From assembly GCA_025603075.1 (NCBI GenBank), contig MU626323.1:42135-106134 (forward strand): a stretch of DNA of 64,000 bases, given 5' to 3'. Source of the stretch: Neoconidiobolus thromboides FSU 785. Its lineage: Eukaryota; Entomophthoromycota; Entomophthoromycetes; Entomophthorales; Neoconidiobolaceae. Of this stretch, positions 22,263 through 33,623 are shown in pieces (position 1 is the first letter of the stretch; every line of letters starts with the position of its first letter). The position numbers and the translations under genes were made by a program. The notes under the pieces are model-generated. The model had not been told where the DNA came from and did not search any database. It saw nothing but the letters and a program-made list of their open reading frames with translations.

Positions 22263-22928
22263 TCATTCTTTTGAATCATATTCAGATAAAATAGTTAATT
22301 GTTGTAATTTCCTATATTTATTGTTTCTCATTCTTTGATTTGCAAACCAAATTTCAATTTGTTTAAGTTTTAAACCTGTGATTGTTGATAAAGTTGTTTT
22401 TTGTTTTTCACTTGGATGAGCATTAACTTCAAATTGATTCATTAATATTGTTTTAATTTCTTTAGAAAATCTTATACATGACCTTTTATTTTTATTATTG
22501 TTATCAATAAAAGAATCAATAATATTAATAAATAATTGATTATTATCAATGTGTTTAAATGGGATCACTTTAGAATACTCTTTAAATCTGTTGTTTAATA
22601 GGCTAATATATTCATTTTTTAACTTTAAAAAAGGAGATTGTATATTATTGTTGACAGTATCTCTTTGATTTACTTTAATAATGTAACCTTCATTAACGTT
22701 TATATTATTCATTAAATTACTATTATCATTTTCATCTTCAAACTCATCATAATTTTTGATTAAAAGTTGAGATAAAAATTTCAACTGTTCAATATTAAAT
22801 CTATCATTTGTAGCTGCTAATTCATTATTGGAACCTAATGAAACACATGGTTCTTTTTCTTTAATAGTGAAATTAATAATAGAATTCGATTCTTTTGAGC
22901 TACCTGCATTAAAATTTGATTGTGACAT
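22263..22928 (-). CDS. homeodomain transcription factor
   Basis: A 221-aa single-exon protein with a C-terminal homeodomain at about residues 147-206. Helix 3 reads QIEIWFANQRMR with the invariant W194, F195, N197 and R199. Loop spacing is that of typical 60-residue homeodomains, not the TALE class with three extra residues. The N-terminal 140 residues are Asn/Ser/Asp-rich with no other domain. It should bind DNA in the nucleus; the target is unknown. It converges on the ABCD transporter gene with only 58 bp between stops. It is not next to any recognisable mating-type partner gene, so there is no support for a mating-locus role. Confidence 0.88.
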   Translation of the reverse strand: MSQSNFNAGSSKESNSIINFTIKEKEPCVSLGSNNELAATNDRFNIEQLKFLSQLLIKNYDEFEDENDNSNLMNNINVNEGYIIKVNQRDTVNNNIQSPFLKLKNEYISLLNNRFKEYSKVIPFKHIDNNQLFINIIDSFIDNNNKNKRSCIRFSKEIKTILMNQFEVNAHPSEKQKTTLSTITGLKLKQIEIWFANQRMRNNKYRKLQQLTILSEYDSKE

Positions 22929-23264
22929 TTAATTTTAATAATTTAATTTGATATTTTTTGATATTTTAACTTAATTTTGTGAGTATAAATAATAAATATT
23001 ACTATTATTCCCTTAAATGGTTTATCATTATTACCATTTTAAATTTTAAATTTTAATACAAAAACAATACAAAGCAAACAAACGAATTATTAATTATTAA
23101 CAATTAAAATTAAATAAATTGATTTTCTTTATTATCATATTATGCCATGTTATATCCTGATTAGAATAAAATTAATGCAAGGAAAAGAAAAGAATATACA
23201 AACAATAATTGTAAATGAAATAAAAATCATAATTTAATAGCAGTTTAGATTTAATATCAGCTTA
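22929..23264. other. intergenic region
   Basis: AT-rich; nothing recognised. Upstream of the homeodomain gene and downstream of the Myb gene. Confidence 0.5.
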
Positions 23265-25868
23265 TTATTGATTATTGTTTTCATTTTCATTTTCATTTTC
23301 ATTTTCATTTTCATTGTTATCACTTTCGTTGTTGTCATCATCATCCTCATTTTCCTTGTTTATAGAGCCTTTAATTGTGGTTGTACCTTTTTTTAAATTC
23401 TTGTGACATTCAACCATTACAGAACCTGTTATATGTGGCCAAGTAAACAAAGATTGAAAGACATCTTTTAAACGTTTTAAATCTTTACTTTCCACATTAA
23501 AACCACCCTCACTATTTTTAGCAGATTCATTTTCAGCTACCAATGACGTAAAGTTTTGCGGTGTAATACCTGCTCCTTTTGCTACTTTTTCATACAAAGC
23601 AACACTTCCTAAAACTGGGGGAAGTGGTTTACCTAAATCTAAATCTGTCGTTATTTTCCTATCGATCGAAGCCTATAAAAAATTATATTGTTACTTATTT
23701 TAATTTTATTAAATAAAATATTAGTTTTACCCATGTGTGATCCAAATCATCCTTCCTATAACTTACTGCGCCTCCAATTGGGCGTCTTGCATCTTTAATA
23801 CTATTAAAACTACTTTCTCTTGTGATGTTCTTTTTGGGATTATTTGATGACATATCAGTAGCATTTGTTGGGGTAATTTTAATTCCTTTGGTACTCCTGT
23901 TATACCTTGAATCACCATCAGATTGTTCAGAATCATCTTCGTCGCGTTTTTTACTCTTCCTTGTACTATTTGATTTTGATTTATTTTGTGGTTTGATATT
24001 GGCTAGTATAGATGGATCGGTTATTAGCTCTCCGTTTACTACGCCTATATTAACTAACCTTTTCCACCGACGCCAGCACTATAAAATAATAAATACATTT
24101 ATAAGTATAACTATATTTAGATTTACTTGATTATCTGTTCGGTTCGAAAGCTCTTGGGATATACTTGACCATTTCCCCACTCCAATTTTATTAACTAATG
24201 AAAGTAAATGAGCATCTTCCTAATTTTTAAAATATATTGTTGGTACATATTGTTATTATATGATTATATTAAAATTACATAAGGATTCCAGTAGGAATCA
24301 TCAATTCCCGGATGTAACACATTCATCCATCTTTCACGGCATTGTACGTCAGTTCTACCTTTAACATGAGGCTGGATCTTCACCCAAGAATGTGCTCCAT
24401 ATTTGGCTACTGCAGCTTTTAAAACCTGTTTGTTAAATGTAAAAAATTGACACTTTCGATAACTATTTTTTTACCTCGTCTTCTTCTGGGGTCCATCGCC
24501 CACGTTTTATAGCTGGATTTAATGCTTTTGCCCATCTATGTAGGCATTGTTGACCAGTACGATTTACCAAACATTGAGCAACTATTAACCAATTATTATA
24601 AAAAAAATTAACGATATGTATAACTCACTTTGTTGCCAATTTCTTTCACCATAAACTTTAACTGCTTCTCTAAGAATATTATCTTCTTCTTTAGTCCACC
24701 GCCTAATAATTTATTAGCAACTTAATAAGTTGTTTTAAAAATAGTTACTTTCTAACTAAGCCATGATTCATTTTTGTTTGATATTGGTGAAAACATTGGA
24801 TAGCTGTTCTATTAGTATTTAATTCGCTTGCTATTGCTTGCCAATTTCTATAATTATAGGATTTTGCGATCTGGGCAAGCTTTAATTCTTCTTCATCTGT
24901 CCAATCTGCTTTGTTTATAAGTGGATGATCATAGCAAGTCCATCGAATTGCGCATTCTTTGGGACTTCTTCCAAGAATCTGAAAGTACATCAATAAATTT
25001 TAATAAAATAAAATAAAATAGTACATTCTGTGCTATTTTTTCCCAATTAAGTCCTTTAAGGTTCAATTCAAGCTCTCTATCAGGTAGCTTTCTTACTTGC
25101 CATACTTCCATTGGAGGCTCGCCAGCTGATTTATCAGAAGCATCCAAACCTTTCCTACTATTCGGCCCATTTGTCCTTAAAATTAACTTAAACAGTGATA
25201 TTGAAATAATAAATTGGACTACCTTTTTAATAGACCTTCTATCTTTAATCTCATATTTTCCTGACGTACAGCAGCAGCTAGAATAGAAATTTCCCTTAAT
25301 TGCCATCTCCTAGCATTTTTTACTAACGGAGTAGGTTTATCTTTTTGCATCTTTTCAAAACTTTCAAGAGGTGCCTATTTTATATAGATTAAGTATTTAT
25401 ATTAATATTAAAAAACCTATTACTTCCTCATGGTTGCCAACAAAATAAGGTAAATATTCAAAGTTAGCTAATTCTTTTAACCTTGCGTCTTCTTCGTTAT
25501 CCCCAGTTATTATGCAAGGTAAATTAACTTGATATCTAGCTTTTCTTTGAGAATTTTCTCGTTCCTCTTGATTCGGTCCATTTTTAAAATCGTTTATCAA
25601 ACCATGAGATGATGCAAATTCGGTTACCCATTTCTTTAATAATTATTAATAAAAAAAGTTAATTTAAAATTATTACTTATACCTGATGGTTTAAATTTTG
25701 TTTCCTTGCTTCTTCAATCGATTTAAGCCTTAGTGTAAGATTATCTTGTAGTTTTCTATTATAATTTAAGCATTCTAATAATTGCTGTGATGAGAATGAA
25801 GATGGATCTGAAACATTTATTAAAGATCCGTTATCATAATCTGCATCGAAATTTGAATTTTCACTCAT
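23265..25868 (-). CDS. SNAPC4-like protein with four and a half Myb repeats
   Basis: A multi-exon gene (introns such as GTGAGT...TAG around 24565-24630). The start at 25868 (MSENSNFDAD) leads into a helical region with LLECLNYNRKLQDNLTLRLK, then a half Myb repeat (LNWEKIAQ...RSPKECAIRW, about 24950-25050) and four full repeats: WTDEEELKLAQIAKSY, RWTKEEDNILREAVKVYG, RWTPEEDEVLKAAVAKYG and YWNPEEDAHLLSLVNKIG. A half repeat before consecutive full repeats and the upstream helical part follow SNAPC4 (SNAP190), the DNA-binding subunit of the snRNA-activating complex that acts at U-snRNA promoters. The C-terminus is acidic and ends in an Asn-Glu repeat from a CATTTT hexamer run (about 23275-23312). 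The Myb content is certain; the SNAPC4 identity is likely. Bas1-type Myb regulators are the alternative. Confidence 0.8.
23275..23312 (-). repeat. CATTTT hexamer run coding for an Asn-Glu tail
   Basis: About six copies of CATTTT in the last exon of the Myb gene give alternating N-E residues at the C-terminus; it is prone to length variation. Confidence 0.8.
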
Positions 25869-26223
25869 AAATTTAAAATAAAAAAATAAAAAAATAAAAT
25901 TTTCTAAAAATATTTGCCCCAATAGAATTTTATTTTTTTCAATTTTATTTTAATTCAATATCAAGTTATATATATTCAAAATTTTAAGGGCTTAAAGGAA
26001 GAATCGATTAAATACATAGGTAGATATTAATTTTTAGGTTTAACTTGTGCTATTATTACTATTAGTATTAACGTTATTAAAAGTATCTATTAATATTATA
26101 TAAAAAATCTACTGCCTTAAATTTATAATAAAGAACTCTTGATTTTAAATAAGCCAATTAAATAAAAGTATTATTAGATTAAATGACATAGATGAAATTT
26201 TTAATCTTCAACTATTTAAATCT
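25869..26223. other. divergent intergenic region
   Basis: About 355 bp of AT-rich DNA between the Myb gene and the mitochondrial carrier gene; it should hold both promoters. No clear motif. Confidence 0.5.
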
Positions 26224-27286
26224 ATGAAATTAACTGAAAGCAATAAGCACTCAATAGCAGGTGCTGGCGCAGGTTTAGTGGCCTCAGTGATAACATGTCC
26301 ATTAGATGTTGTAAAAACGAGATTGCAAAATCAGGGTGTTGAGAAACCTGGGATTAAGTATTATAGGGGTACATACTGTAAGTATATATATCGTTTTAAT
26401 CATAATTATTAACAAGGTATCAGCTTCATTAAAAAGAATATGGTTTGAAGAAGGTATAAGAGGACTTTATCGTGGATTGGGCCCAACAATTATGGGTTAC
26501 TTACCAACTTGGGCTATTTATTTTACAGCATATGACTCATTTAAAAATTACTCTTCACTTATATTAGGTATTTTAATTATAATTTTAACTGTAGCTTTTT
26601 TAAATGAGATTGTAGACAAGCCAAAAAGCTCGTCAATGGTTCATATATTTGGAGCTATGAGTGCTGGAGCACTTTGTACAATATCAACATCGCCTTTATG
26701 GGTGATAAAAACACGCATTATGGTATTTATTTTTTTATATCTATAGCAATTTTAAATGTTCCTTAAAATTAAGACTCAAAGTAATACGACTGATTACCGT
26801 TATAATGGTACCTTAGATGCCTTTAAAAGCATATTGAGGATAGAAGGAATAAAAGGTTTTTATAAGGGGCTTATGCCTTCACTACTAGGAGTCTCACATG
26901 TTGCTGTACAATTTCCTTTATATGAGCATTTAAAAGTAAAGTTTGGTAGGTTTAATTATAATTTGTTATTTTGGATTAAGTCTTAGTTATTAGCTACAAT
27001 GAATAATGAAAAGGTTAAAACTTCTTCATTGCTCTTATCTTCAGGTATAGCCAAATTAGTAGCAAGTTGCTTAACATATCCACATGAAGTTATACGAACA
27101 CGATTACAAAATCAAACTAAAAAACCCTACAAATACAATGGTGTTATTAATACCATTAAAATAATTGGCAAAGAGGAAGGCTATCGTGGTTATTATAAAG
27201 GTTTAACAACAAATCTTATACGTACTATTCCTGCTTCTGTATTGACTATCTTCACCTATGAGTTAATCATTTTAAAGATAACATAA
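26224..27286 (+). CDS. mitochondrial carrier, NAD+/pyrimidine-nucleotide (YIA6/RIM2) type
   Basis: Five exons (26224-26377, 26424-26567, 26595-26722, 26774-26945, 26994-27286) splice in frame to 296 aa, the normal size for a six-helix SLC25 carrier. Three signature repeats are present: PLDVVKTRLQ, SPLWVIKTRIM and YPHEVIRTRLQ, each followed by a G-(F/Y/L)-Y-(K/R)-G loop (GLYRGLGPT, GFYKGLMPS, GYYKGLTTN). The substrate-site region LGYLPTW-like (MGYLPTWAIYFTAYD), SLLGVSHVAVQFPLYEHLK and the YPHE third motif match yeast NAD+ carriers Yia6/Yea6 and, less closely, SLC25A32/33-type carriers. It would import NAD+ or nucleotides into the mitochondrial matrix. The acceptor sites of introns 2 and 3 are the least certain. 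Confidence 0.87.
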
Positions 27287-27766
27287 ATCTTATGTACTAA
27301 AGTAGATTTTCCAGACTCATCATATAATATTGGTTTCCAAATAATTATTTAAATTTCAAATAATGACCTCAGCAATTATATTTACTTCAAATTGATTTCT
27401 TAAAGTTAGACTTTGAATACCAAAAAATAAAATTAGAATAAATCTCTCAATGTTTTTTTCTTTTAAGTTCAAACTTATTAAAAGAGTATTTTCTATTATA
27501 TCTATTTTGAATATCTTAATCTATAACTATATTACTATAAAAATTGAGATTATTAAGAACTTGCCATGATCTATTTAGAAAATAGTTTAATAGCCTTTTA
27601 AACTTATTTAGATTTAAAGAAAATTAAAACGTATGTTTAGAACCATTAATTTATTAGTGAACATACACTCATATTTAAAATATACCATTTTGCATAAATT
27701 GATTATTTAAGTTATCAAAATGATTATCAAACTTTTATCATGTTTATTTAATAAAATGTTATGAGT
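27287..27766. other. convergent intergenic region
   Basis: About 480 bp of AT-rich DNA between the ends of the carrier and EFL genes; nothing recognised. Confidence 0.5.
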
Positions 27767-29164
27767 TTATTTGTATTCAACAGCAACGACCTTACCCAAC
27801 ATGACAGCGGTGTTACCATCAAGGAAGGCAATACGAGAAAGACCTTCACAGTTCTTGAAGGTATCTACAACAAGAGGTTGAATTGGTTCGAAGACAACTT
27901 CAGCAGCTTCGTTGGCTTTGAGGGAGTGAGGGTCTTCGAGCTTCTTACGACCAGTTTCTTTACCGATCTTCCATTTAAGAGCGATAATTTTACAGGCGGA
28001 ACGACCACAACGGACGAAACCAATTGGGGAGTATCCTGGTTTAACTTCTCCGGGAATATCAAGAGTTTGAATTTGAGCAGTAAAATTCTTGACTGGACGG
28101 AGGGAGGTATCAGATTTGAGAATCATAACATCACCTGAACGAGGCATGTTGTTCTTGTCAAGACCTTTGACGTTCATACCAATGTTATCACCAGTTTGGG
28201 CTTGTTCAGCACGTTTGTGATGCATTTCAATGGTGAAAACTTTACCGGTACATTGATTGGAAGCAGTATGGGTTGGAAGGAAGACTACTTCGGAGTTAGG
28301 AACAAGGAGACCTTGTTCAACACGACCAGTGACGACATCACCTACACCCTTAATCTTGTAGATACCAGAAACTGGGAGACGCATTGGGGCATCAGTGTTA
28401 CGGGATGGAAGCTCAACCATAGTGTTAAGAGCATCAAGTAAAGTATCGATGTGGAGAGATTTACCAGAAGTGGTAACAACATCAACACCCTTCCACCAAG
28501 TCATCTTTTCGGATTTCTTGAGAAGATTGTCACCCATCCAACCAGAGATTGGAAGGATTGGAACGGATTTCTCAATGAATTCCTTCTTCCATCCGACCTT
28601 GATCAACATAGAGGCCATTTCATCACGAATTTCAGTGTAACGATCTTCTTTGTATCCAGCGGTATCTGAATCCATCTTGTTAATACCAACAATAAGTTGT
28701 TTAACACCGAGAAGATTGAGTAAACGGGCATGTTGTCTAGTTTGACCTTGGATATCTCCGGCTTTGTGGTCACCCTTTTGGATAGCAGTGGTGAAATTAC
28801 CATCAGCTGGGACCATAAGAAGAGCAACATCAGCTTGAGCGGCACCAGAAATCATGTTTTTGATGAAATCACGATGGCCTGGAGCATCGATAATGGTATA
28901 ATGCCAGTTATCAGTGAAAAACTCTTTGGTAGTGCAGGAAATGGTGACACCACGTTCACGTTCTTCCTTTTGACGATCCATGAAGAAAGCGAAAGCGAAG
29001 GAAGATTTACCGAGACGTTCAGCTTCTTGCTTTAATTTTTCCATTTCACGCTCTGGAATACCACCTAATTCGAAAAGAAGACGACCAGTAGTGGTAGACT
29101 TACCGGAATCGACGTGACCACAGATAACAATGGATAAATGTTGTTTACCGTCAGTAGCAGACAT
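27767..29164 (-). CDS. EFL: elongation-factor-like GTPase (EFL), replaces EF-1alpha
   Basis: A 465-aa single-exon translational GTPase that delivers aminoacyl-tRNA to the ribosome. G motifs: GHVDSGKST (16-24), DAPGHRDF (93-100) and NKMD (162-165). Domains II and III follow, with MRLPVSGIYKIKGVGDVVTG and the C-terminal LGKVVAVEYK. It differs from EF-1alpha in the effector region: FAFFMDRQKEERERGVTI then TTKEFFT replaces the usual YAWVLDKLKAERERGITID. This and the block GWMGDNLLKKSEKM are EFL signatures. EFL has a patchy distribution and in fungi is known from Conidiobolus, Basidiobolus and some chytrids. Codons are strongly biased to C/G endings compared with neighbours, as expected for an abundant protein. 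A second copy is truncated at 15010-15104. Confidence 0.93.
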   Translation of the reverse strand: MSATDGKQHLSIVICGHVDSGKSTTTGRLLFELGGIPEREMEKLKQEAERLGKSSFAFAFFMDRQKEERERGVTISCTTKEFFTDNWHYTIIDAPGHRDFIKNMISGAAQADVALLMVPADGNFTTAIQKGDHKAGDIQGQTRQHARLLNLLGVKQLIVGINKMDSDTAGYKEDRYTEIRDEMASMLIKVGWKKEFIEKSVPILPISGWMGDNLLKKSEKMTWWKGVDVVTTSGKSLHIDTLLDALNTMVELPSRNTDAPMRLPVSGIYKIKGVGDVVTGRVEQGLLVPNSEVVFLPTHTASNQCTGKVFTIEMHHKRAEQAQTGDNIGMNVKGLDKNNMPRSGDVMILKSDTSLRPVKNFTAQIQTLDIPGEVKPGYSPIGFVRCGRSACKIIALKWKIGKETGRKKLEDPHSLKANEAAEVVFEPIQPLVVDTFKNCEGLSRIAFLDGNTAVMLGKVVAVEYK

Positions 29165-29619
29165 ATTTAATTGATAGCTTTAGACAAAGGCTGAAAGAGA
29201 AAAATTGGGCTTAGGATTATATTAATAAATTTTTTTTGCAAAAACTATAAGCAAAATGAAACAGGGTCTTTAACTGGGTCCCTTGTTTTAAAATTTTAAT
29301 TGGTTTGATAAATGCATTTTTTATTTTGCAGCTTTAAACCAATTAAAAGCTTTTTTGTATTGAAGTCTAGTTGATTTTCAAGGGATATTTATAGTTAGAT
29401 TAGTAATATAAAAACAGGGAAACTAAATTAAAGTTTTGTATAATATACTCTATATGTAAAATGAATTGAAGGTTTTTAATTACAAATCTCTTTTAAAAAT
29501 TTAATAATTTTACACTTTGGTAACTGTAATAATTAAAAAACTATCGAATTTTATAGTCTACACCAATATTTTAACAAAATTTCGAGAACTTTATAGCGCT
29601 ATTTAGTTTCAGATACCTT
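29165..29619. other. upstream region of EFL / downstream of TTI1
   Basis: About 455 bp of AT-rich DNA that should carry the EFL promoter; no reliable TATA or other motif called. Confidence 0.5.
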
Positions 29620-32600
29620 TTATTTCAAAAAATAATTTAAAATCTGTATTAATATAAAATAGATATCTTTATCTGATTTTGATGTATTTGAATTGTATAA
29701 ATTATTTTTAATTGAAGAATTTACATAATTAATTATACTCAAGTCTGTTTCTTTTTTACTTAACCCTAATTCTATCAATTTCTTTAATATATCAAACTTA
29801 TACCACGAGTCGAACGATGGCATTTTAATCAATGCTTCAATAAAAGTCAGACAATAATATTGCTCTAAATTACTATCACTATTTAATGATGCTATTAATC
29901 TCGGTTTATCTTCTATCCCAAACATCAATCGATCACTGAAGTTGATTTTATTTAAGATTTTATTCAAACTGAAATCGATTGGATTTGTTTTGTTTCTGTT
30001 CTTTGATAATAATTGAAATATCTTTGGTAGTGCATCTTTAGTCATTCTATCCGTTATAAAGTCTGGGGTAAAGTCTAGTAGTTGAATTAATACTTTTAAT
30101 GTTAACACAGTATCTAAGCTGGATTCATTCAAAAATGATTTAATATAAACCCAAATATTATGCCATGAAGTATTTAAAGGCCTTCTACACTCTTCAATAT
30201 CTTCCTTTACTATATCATAATGTTCTATATCCTTATTTACTCTAGTAATTTGAATTATAATCCTTAATATAATATGCCTTGTTTTTTGGTCCGAATAAGA
30301 TACATAATTGTTACAGATTTTTAGAATATGCTTCAAATACTCATTACATTTTGAAAGTAACTTGTCCTGATTTAGTGATGCTTTTTCAATTTCATATGTA
30401 TCACTAACATTATCTGTCTTTTCTTTATCAAATATTGCCTTTGAAAATTCTTTGCCCAAATTTATATTAGTGTTTCTAATACTCTCTTTTAAACTAATAA
30501 TTTCATTTTTGTCTTTGGTATACTTAGAAATAAAAGTACTGATTGTATTAGATGCAGTTGAGTTTATACTTTCACTAAAACTAACACATTTTGTAGAGGA
30601 TTTATTATTTTTTTCTTTAATTAAAGTATACTCTCTTTCGTTCCTACATTTTGATATAGGTATAGTCATTGCTTCTATAATATTTAACAGTTGGTTCACA
30701 ATATAATTATTTTCGTTATCAAATTTAGAAGCTATGTATAATCCGTCAATCACTTGTAGCAATATGTCCTCATATAAAAAAATATCTGAGCTCTGTCCAT
30801 ACTTAAGTAATGCTGATAACATAAATGTTACTGGTTGGTGAATTTTCATTGGATCAATTCTTTGAGAAATGCAATGTAAAAGGTAATCCATATTATCATG
30901 GCACATCTCGATTAAATTATCATAACCACAAATCTTTTGTACTGTATTTAAACATTTTGCTGCATCAATTGAAACTCGTTTATCTGGAGCTCCTAATTTT
31001 TCAAGCATAAAATATAATAGATTAAATAATTCCATTCGAAAGCTATCACCAGTTATATTAGCAGTAAATGATATTAAATTAAGTACTTGGCAATCTTTTA
31101 ATACAAACCAAGTAGTTGAACTATTATAATTATCTACCTCTAATTCTTCAGGAAATGCATCTATAGATACTCTCTCCATTTCGTTTAATTTAAAAGATAG
31201 ATCATAATCCAAAAGATTATTTATAAGTGAAAGTGAGTATATTTTAACTGATTCGTTATCATCAAAAATTGGGCATTTACCTTTATGCATCTCGTATAAT
31301 AACACTGAATGTGGATTTTTTGATAAGTGTGACTTTCCATATAATAAATGATTAACCAAAAATAAAGTAGGACCATGAAAAGGTAACATTGAAGGAGAAT
31401 TTAATACGTTTATAGAGTAGTTTATAAATATACCAATGTCATTAAGATAAAATCCAATTAAGTTTAAAAATTGAATAAACTCTGATAACGTTTTATCTTC
31501 AAGGAAATACCGGAAATGATTTGTCATATTATTTTGAGAATGATTGGTATCATGTAGAATTAGATCACTTTGCAATATTTGACTTAACTCTTCACTTTTC
31601 TCGTTGTTTAAAACTTCAATAGTGTCTAAATTCCTTACTGTAAGGCATTTACATAACGAAAGCCATATACTAGCAACTTTATCCTCAAAAATTGTACTAA
31701 CCTTAGGACCCAATAATAAAGTTGAGGTTGCTAAAGACCTTAATAAACTTAATTTTTCTGATTCTGATTTAGAAACGATGGTAGTTGCTGTGCTATTCAA
31801 AGCTGTATTAAAGTTATCATATATGTAGGGTAAAGTATCGATAGTATAAAATGGCTCCTCAGATAAATTGGTAATAGTTTTAGCTGAATTTTTTTTAATT
31901 TCATCGGAATCATCATTTAACAAGTTAAGTAGAGAAACCAAAAGATAAGACTCTATGCTATTTATACACCATCTACCTTCAATCATAAAAAAAGCCAAAA
32001 CTTTTAAATATGAGCTTCTCACAACTTTAGAAGGATGATTCTCAAAATAAATTATACATTTAAAGATATGCTTTAATACCTTTCGAAAGTTATCAAGCCA
32101 ACTTAAATTTATTCCAAACTCGTTATCTTCAACAGTATTACCATTTATATAACCCCGTACTTTTTCTTTTGATTTTTTCATAATTAAAATAAGCAACTCA
32201 AATACATTCATTAATGTTTTGGAATTTTCTTTTAATGGATCTCTTGAAATGAGTTTAATGATTAATTCAAATAAGGATGGTAAAAACATAAAAAAAACTC
32301 TATTTGATCTAATTGAACGTTCAAGTAGCTCAATTAATTTTTTAAGTGACATATTAATTATTAAATTTGATTGTTGATTTAAAATAATTGCTTCGAGTGT
32401 ATGGATTAAAACTAAAATTACCCTAATATTATACTTTGAATCCAGACCAAATTTGAAATCTTTGAACTCTATTATTCTTTCCTGTTCTAGGATATCCGTT
32501 TTATTGACACTAGCTGGATTTGTTAAAATGTCTAAAATTTCTAAATAAGCTCTTAAAAGCTCTTCAGTAATCTTAATATCTGGTATCTTTTCATTAAATA

Positions 32601-33030
32601 ATCGACCAAAGCAACCTACAATCTCAATAAAAAATGCCTTATAAGCATCATCTTCAATTATGTTTCTCAATCCTAAGAATGGTAATATATATTTTAAATT
32701 GTTTTCTAGCACTACAGAATTGAATCCTTGTTGATTTTTAATCTTTTCTTTAGTAATATTTTTGTCAAATATATCTAAAACCTTGAATGCTGGATTCAAT
32801 AGAAAGCTTATCTCATTTTCTCCTATTCGTTCTAACTTTAGCTCTCCTGTCTTTATTTTTTCGTTAACTTTGAAGAATAAATCATTTACTTGATACCAAT
32901 TAATTTTTTCCTCTGTTAAACACTGTCCTATTTTAAGTACTAATTCAAACTTAAATTTTAAATACAGCCATTTCAATAAACATATTTATCTTACCTCAGA
33001 CAATATTGCTATATTATATTTCCTTCTCAT
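29620..33030 (-). CDS. TTI1: TTI1-like HEAT-repeat protein (TTT complex)
   Basis: A large alpha-helical protein, 1121 aa if a 36-nt first exon (32995-33030, MRRKYNIAILSE) is spliced by GTAAGA...TTTAAG to the exon starting at 32949. An unspliced start at 32976 would give 1118 aa. Human TTI1 is about 1090 aa. The best family signal lies near two-thirds of its length: VSIDAAKCLNTVQKICGYDN, then MDYLLHCISQRI, HQPVTFMLSALL and YEDILLQVIDGL. These correspond to the TTI1 blocks D-A/C..-GY..L..N.DYLV..I..L. TTI1 with TELO2 and TTI2 stabilises PIKK kinases (mTOR, ATM, DNA-PK, SMG1) with Hsp90. The rest is HEAT-like helices with Leu/Ile-rich segments and no other motif. Low GC and relaxed codon use contrast with the neighbouring EFL gene. 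Confidence 0.75.
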
Positions 33031-33623
33031 TTATTGTTTAAAGATATGTTTAAAATTGAAACAAAATGGTACAAATGGACAAGGTGTAGCCTTTTTTTAT
33101 ATATAGCTATTATTTTGAGTTTATTTTAAAATCAAAATTTTTGCTTAAAATTGCATAAACTAAAAAGTAACCCCCAAAAGGAACATTATACTTAATAGTA
33201 AACTAATCAAAATGTTGTTAGTAAAAGATATGACATTTATAAAGTAATTAGTTCATCTTTAGAGACAACATTAAAATATGAAAAAATTAAAGCATTGTTC
33301 ATTGATACATAATTTATTCAGTTGTTTTTAAAATTAAAATTTTCAAATATATTTGACTATTATTTATAATTTTGTACTTTGTATTAATCACAAATCTTAT
33401 GACAATATAGTAATATTTATTGAACATTCCAATTTGATGATAGTATTATTTTTGGATGTGGTTTGTTTTATTATTCCTACTGAATATAATAACGTTACTA
33501 AAAATATAATTACAATATTTCTTTGATAATTAAATAAAAAAAGGCAAGTAAAAAAGGGTATAAAATAAATAGTATTTAATAGAAAATCATTATCAAATAA
33601 ATAATTATATGCAATAGACAACA
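33031..33623. other. intergenic region
   Basis: AT-rich. A 75-codon minus-strand frame at 33397-33624 abuts the next gene's stop and is hydrophobic by composition only; I do not call it. Confidence 0.5.

Noticed and set aside
22263-22928. Homeodomain gene as part of a mating-type locus
   Set aside because: It stands alone beside an ABC transporter and a Myb gene; no HMG or second homeodomain gene is nearby.
27761-29035. Plus-strand ORFs antisense to EFL
   Set aside because: They arise from codon bias in EFL; no independent gene signal.
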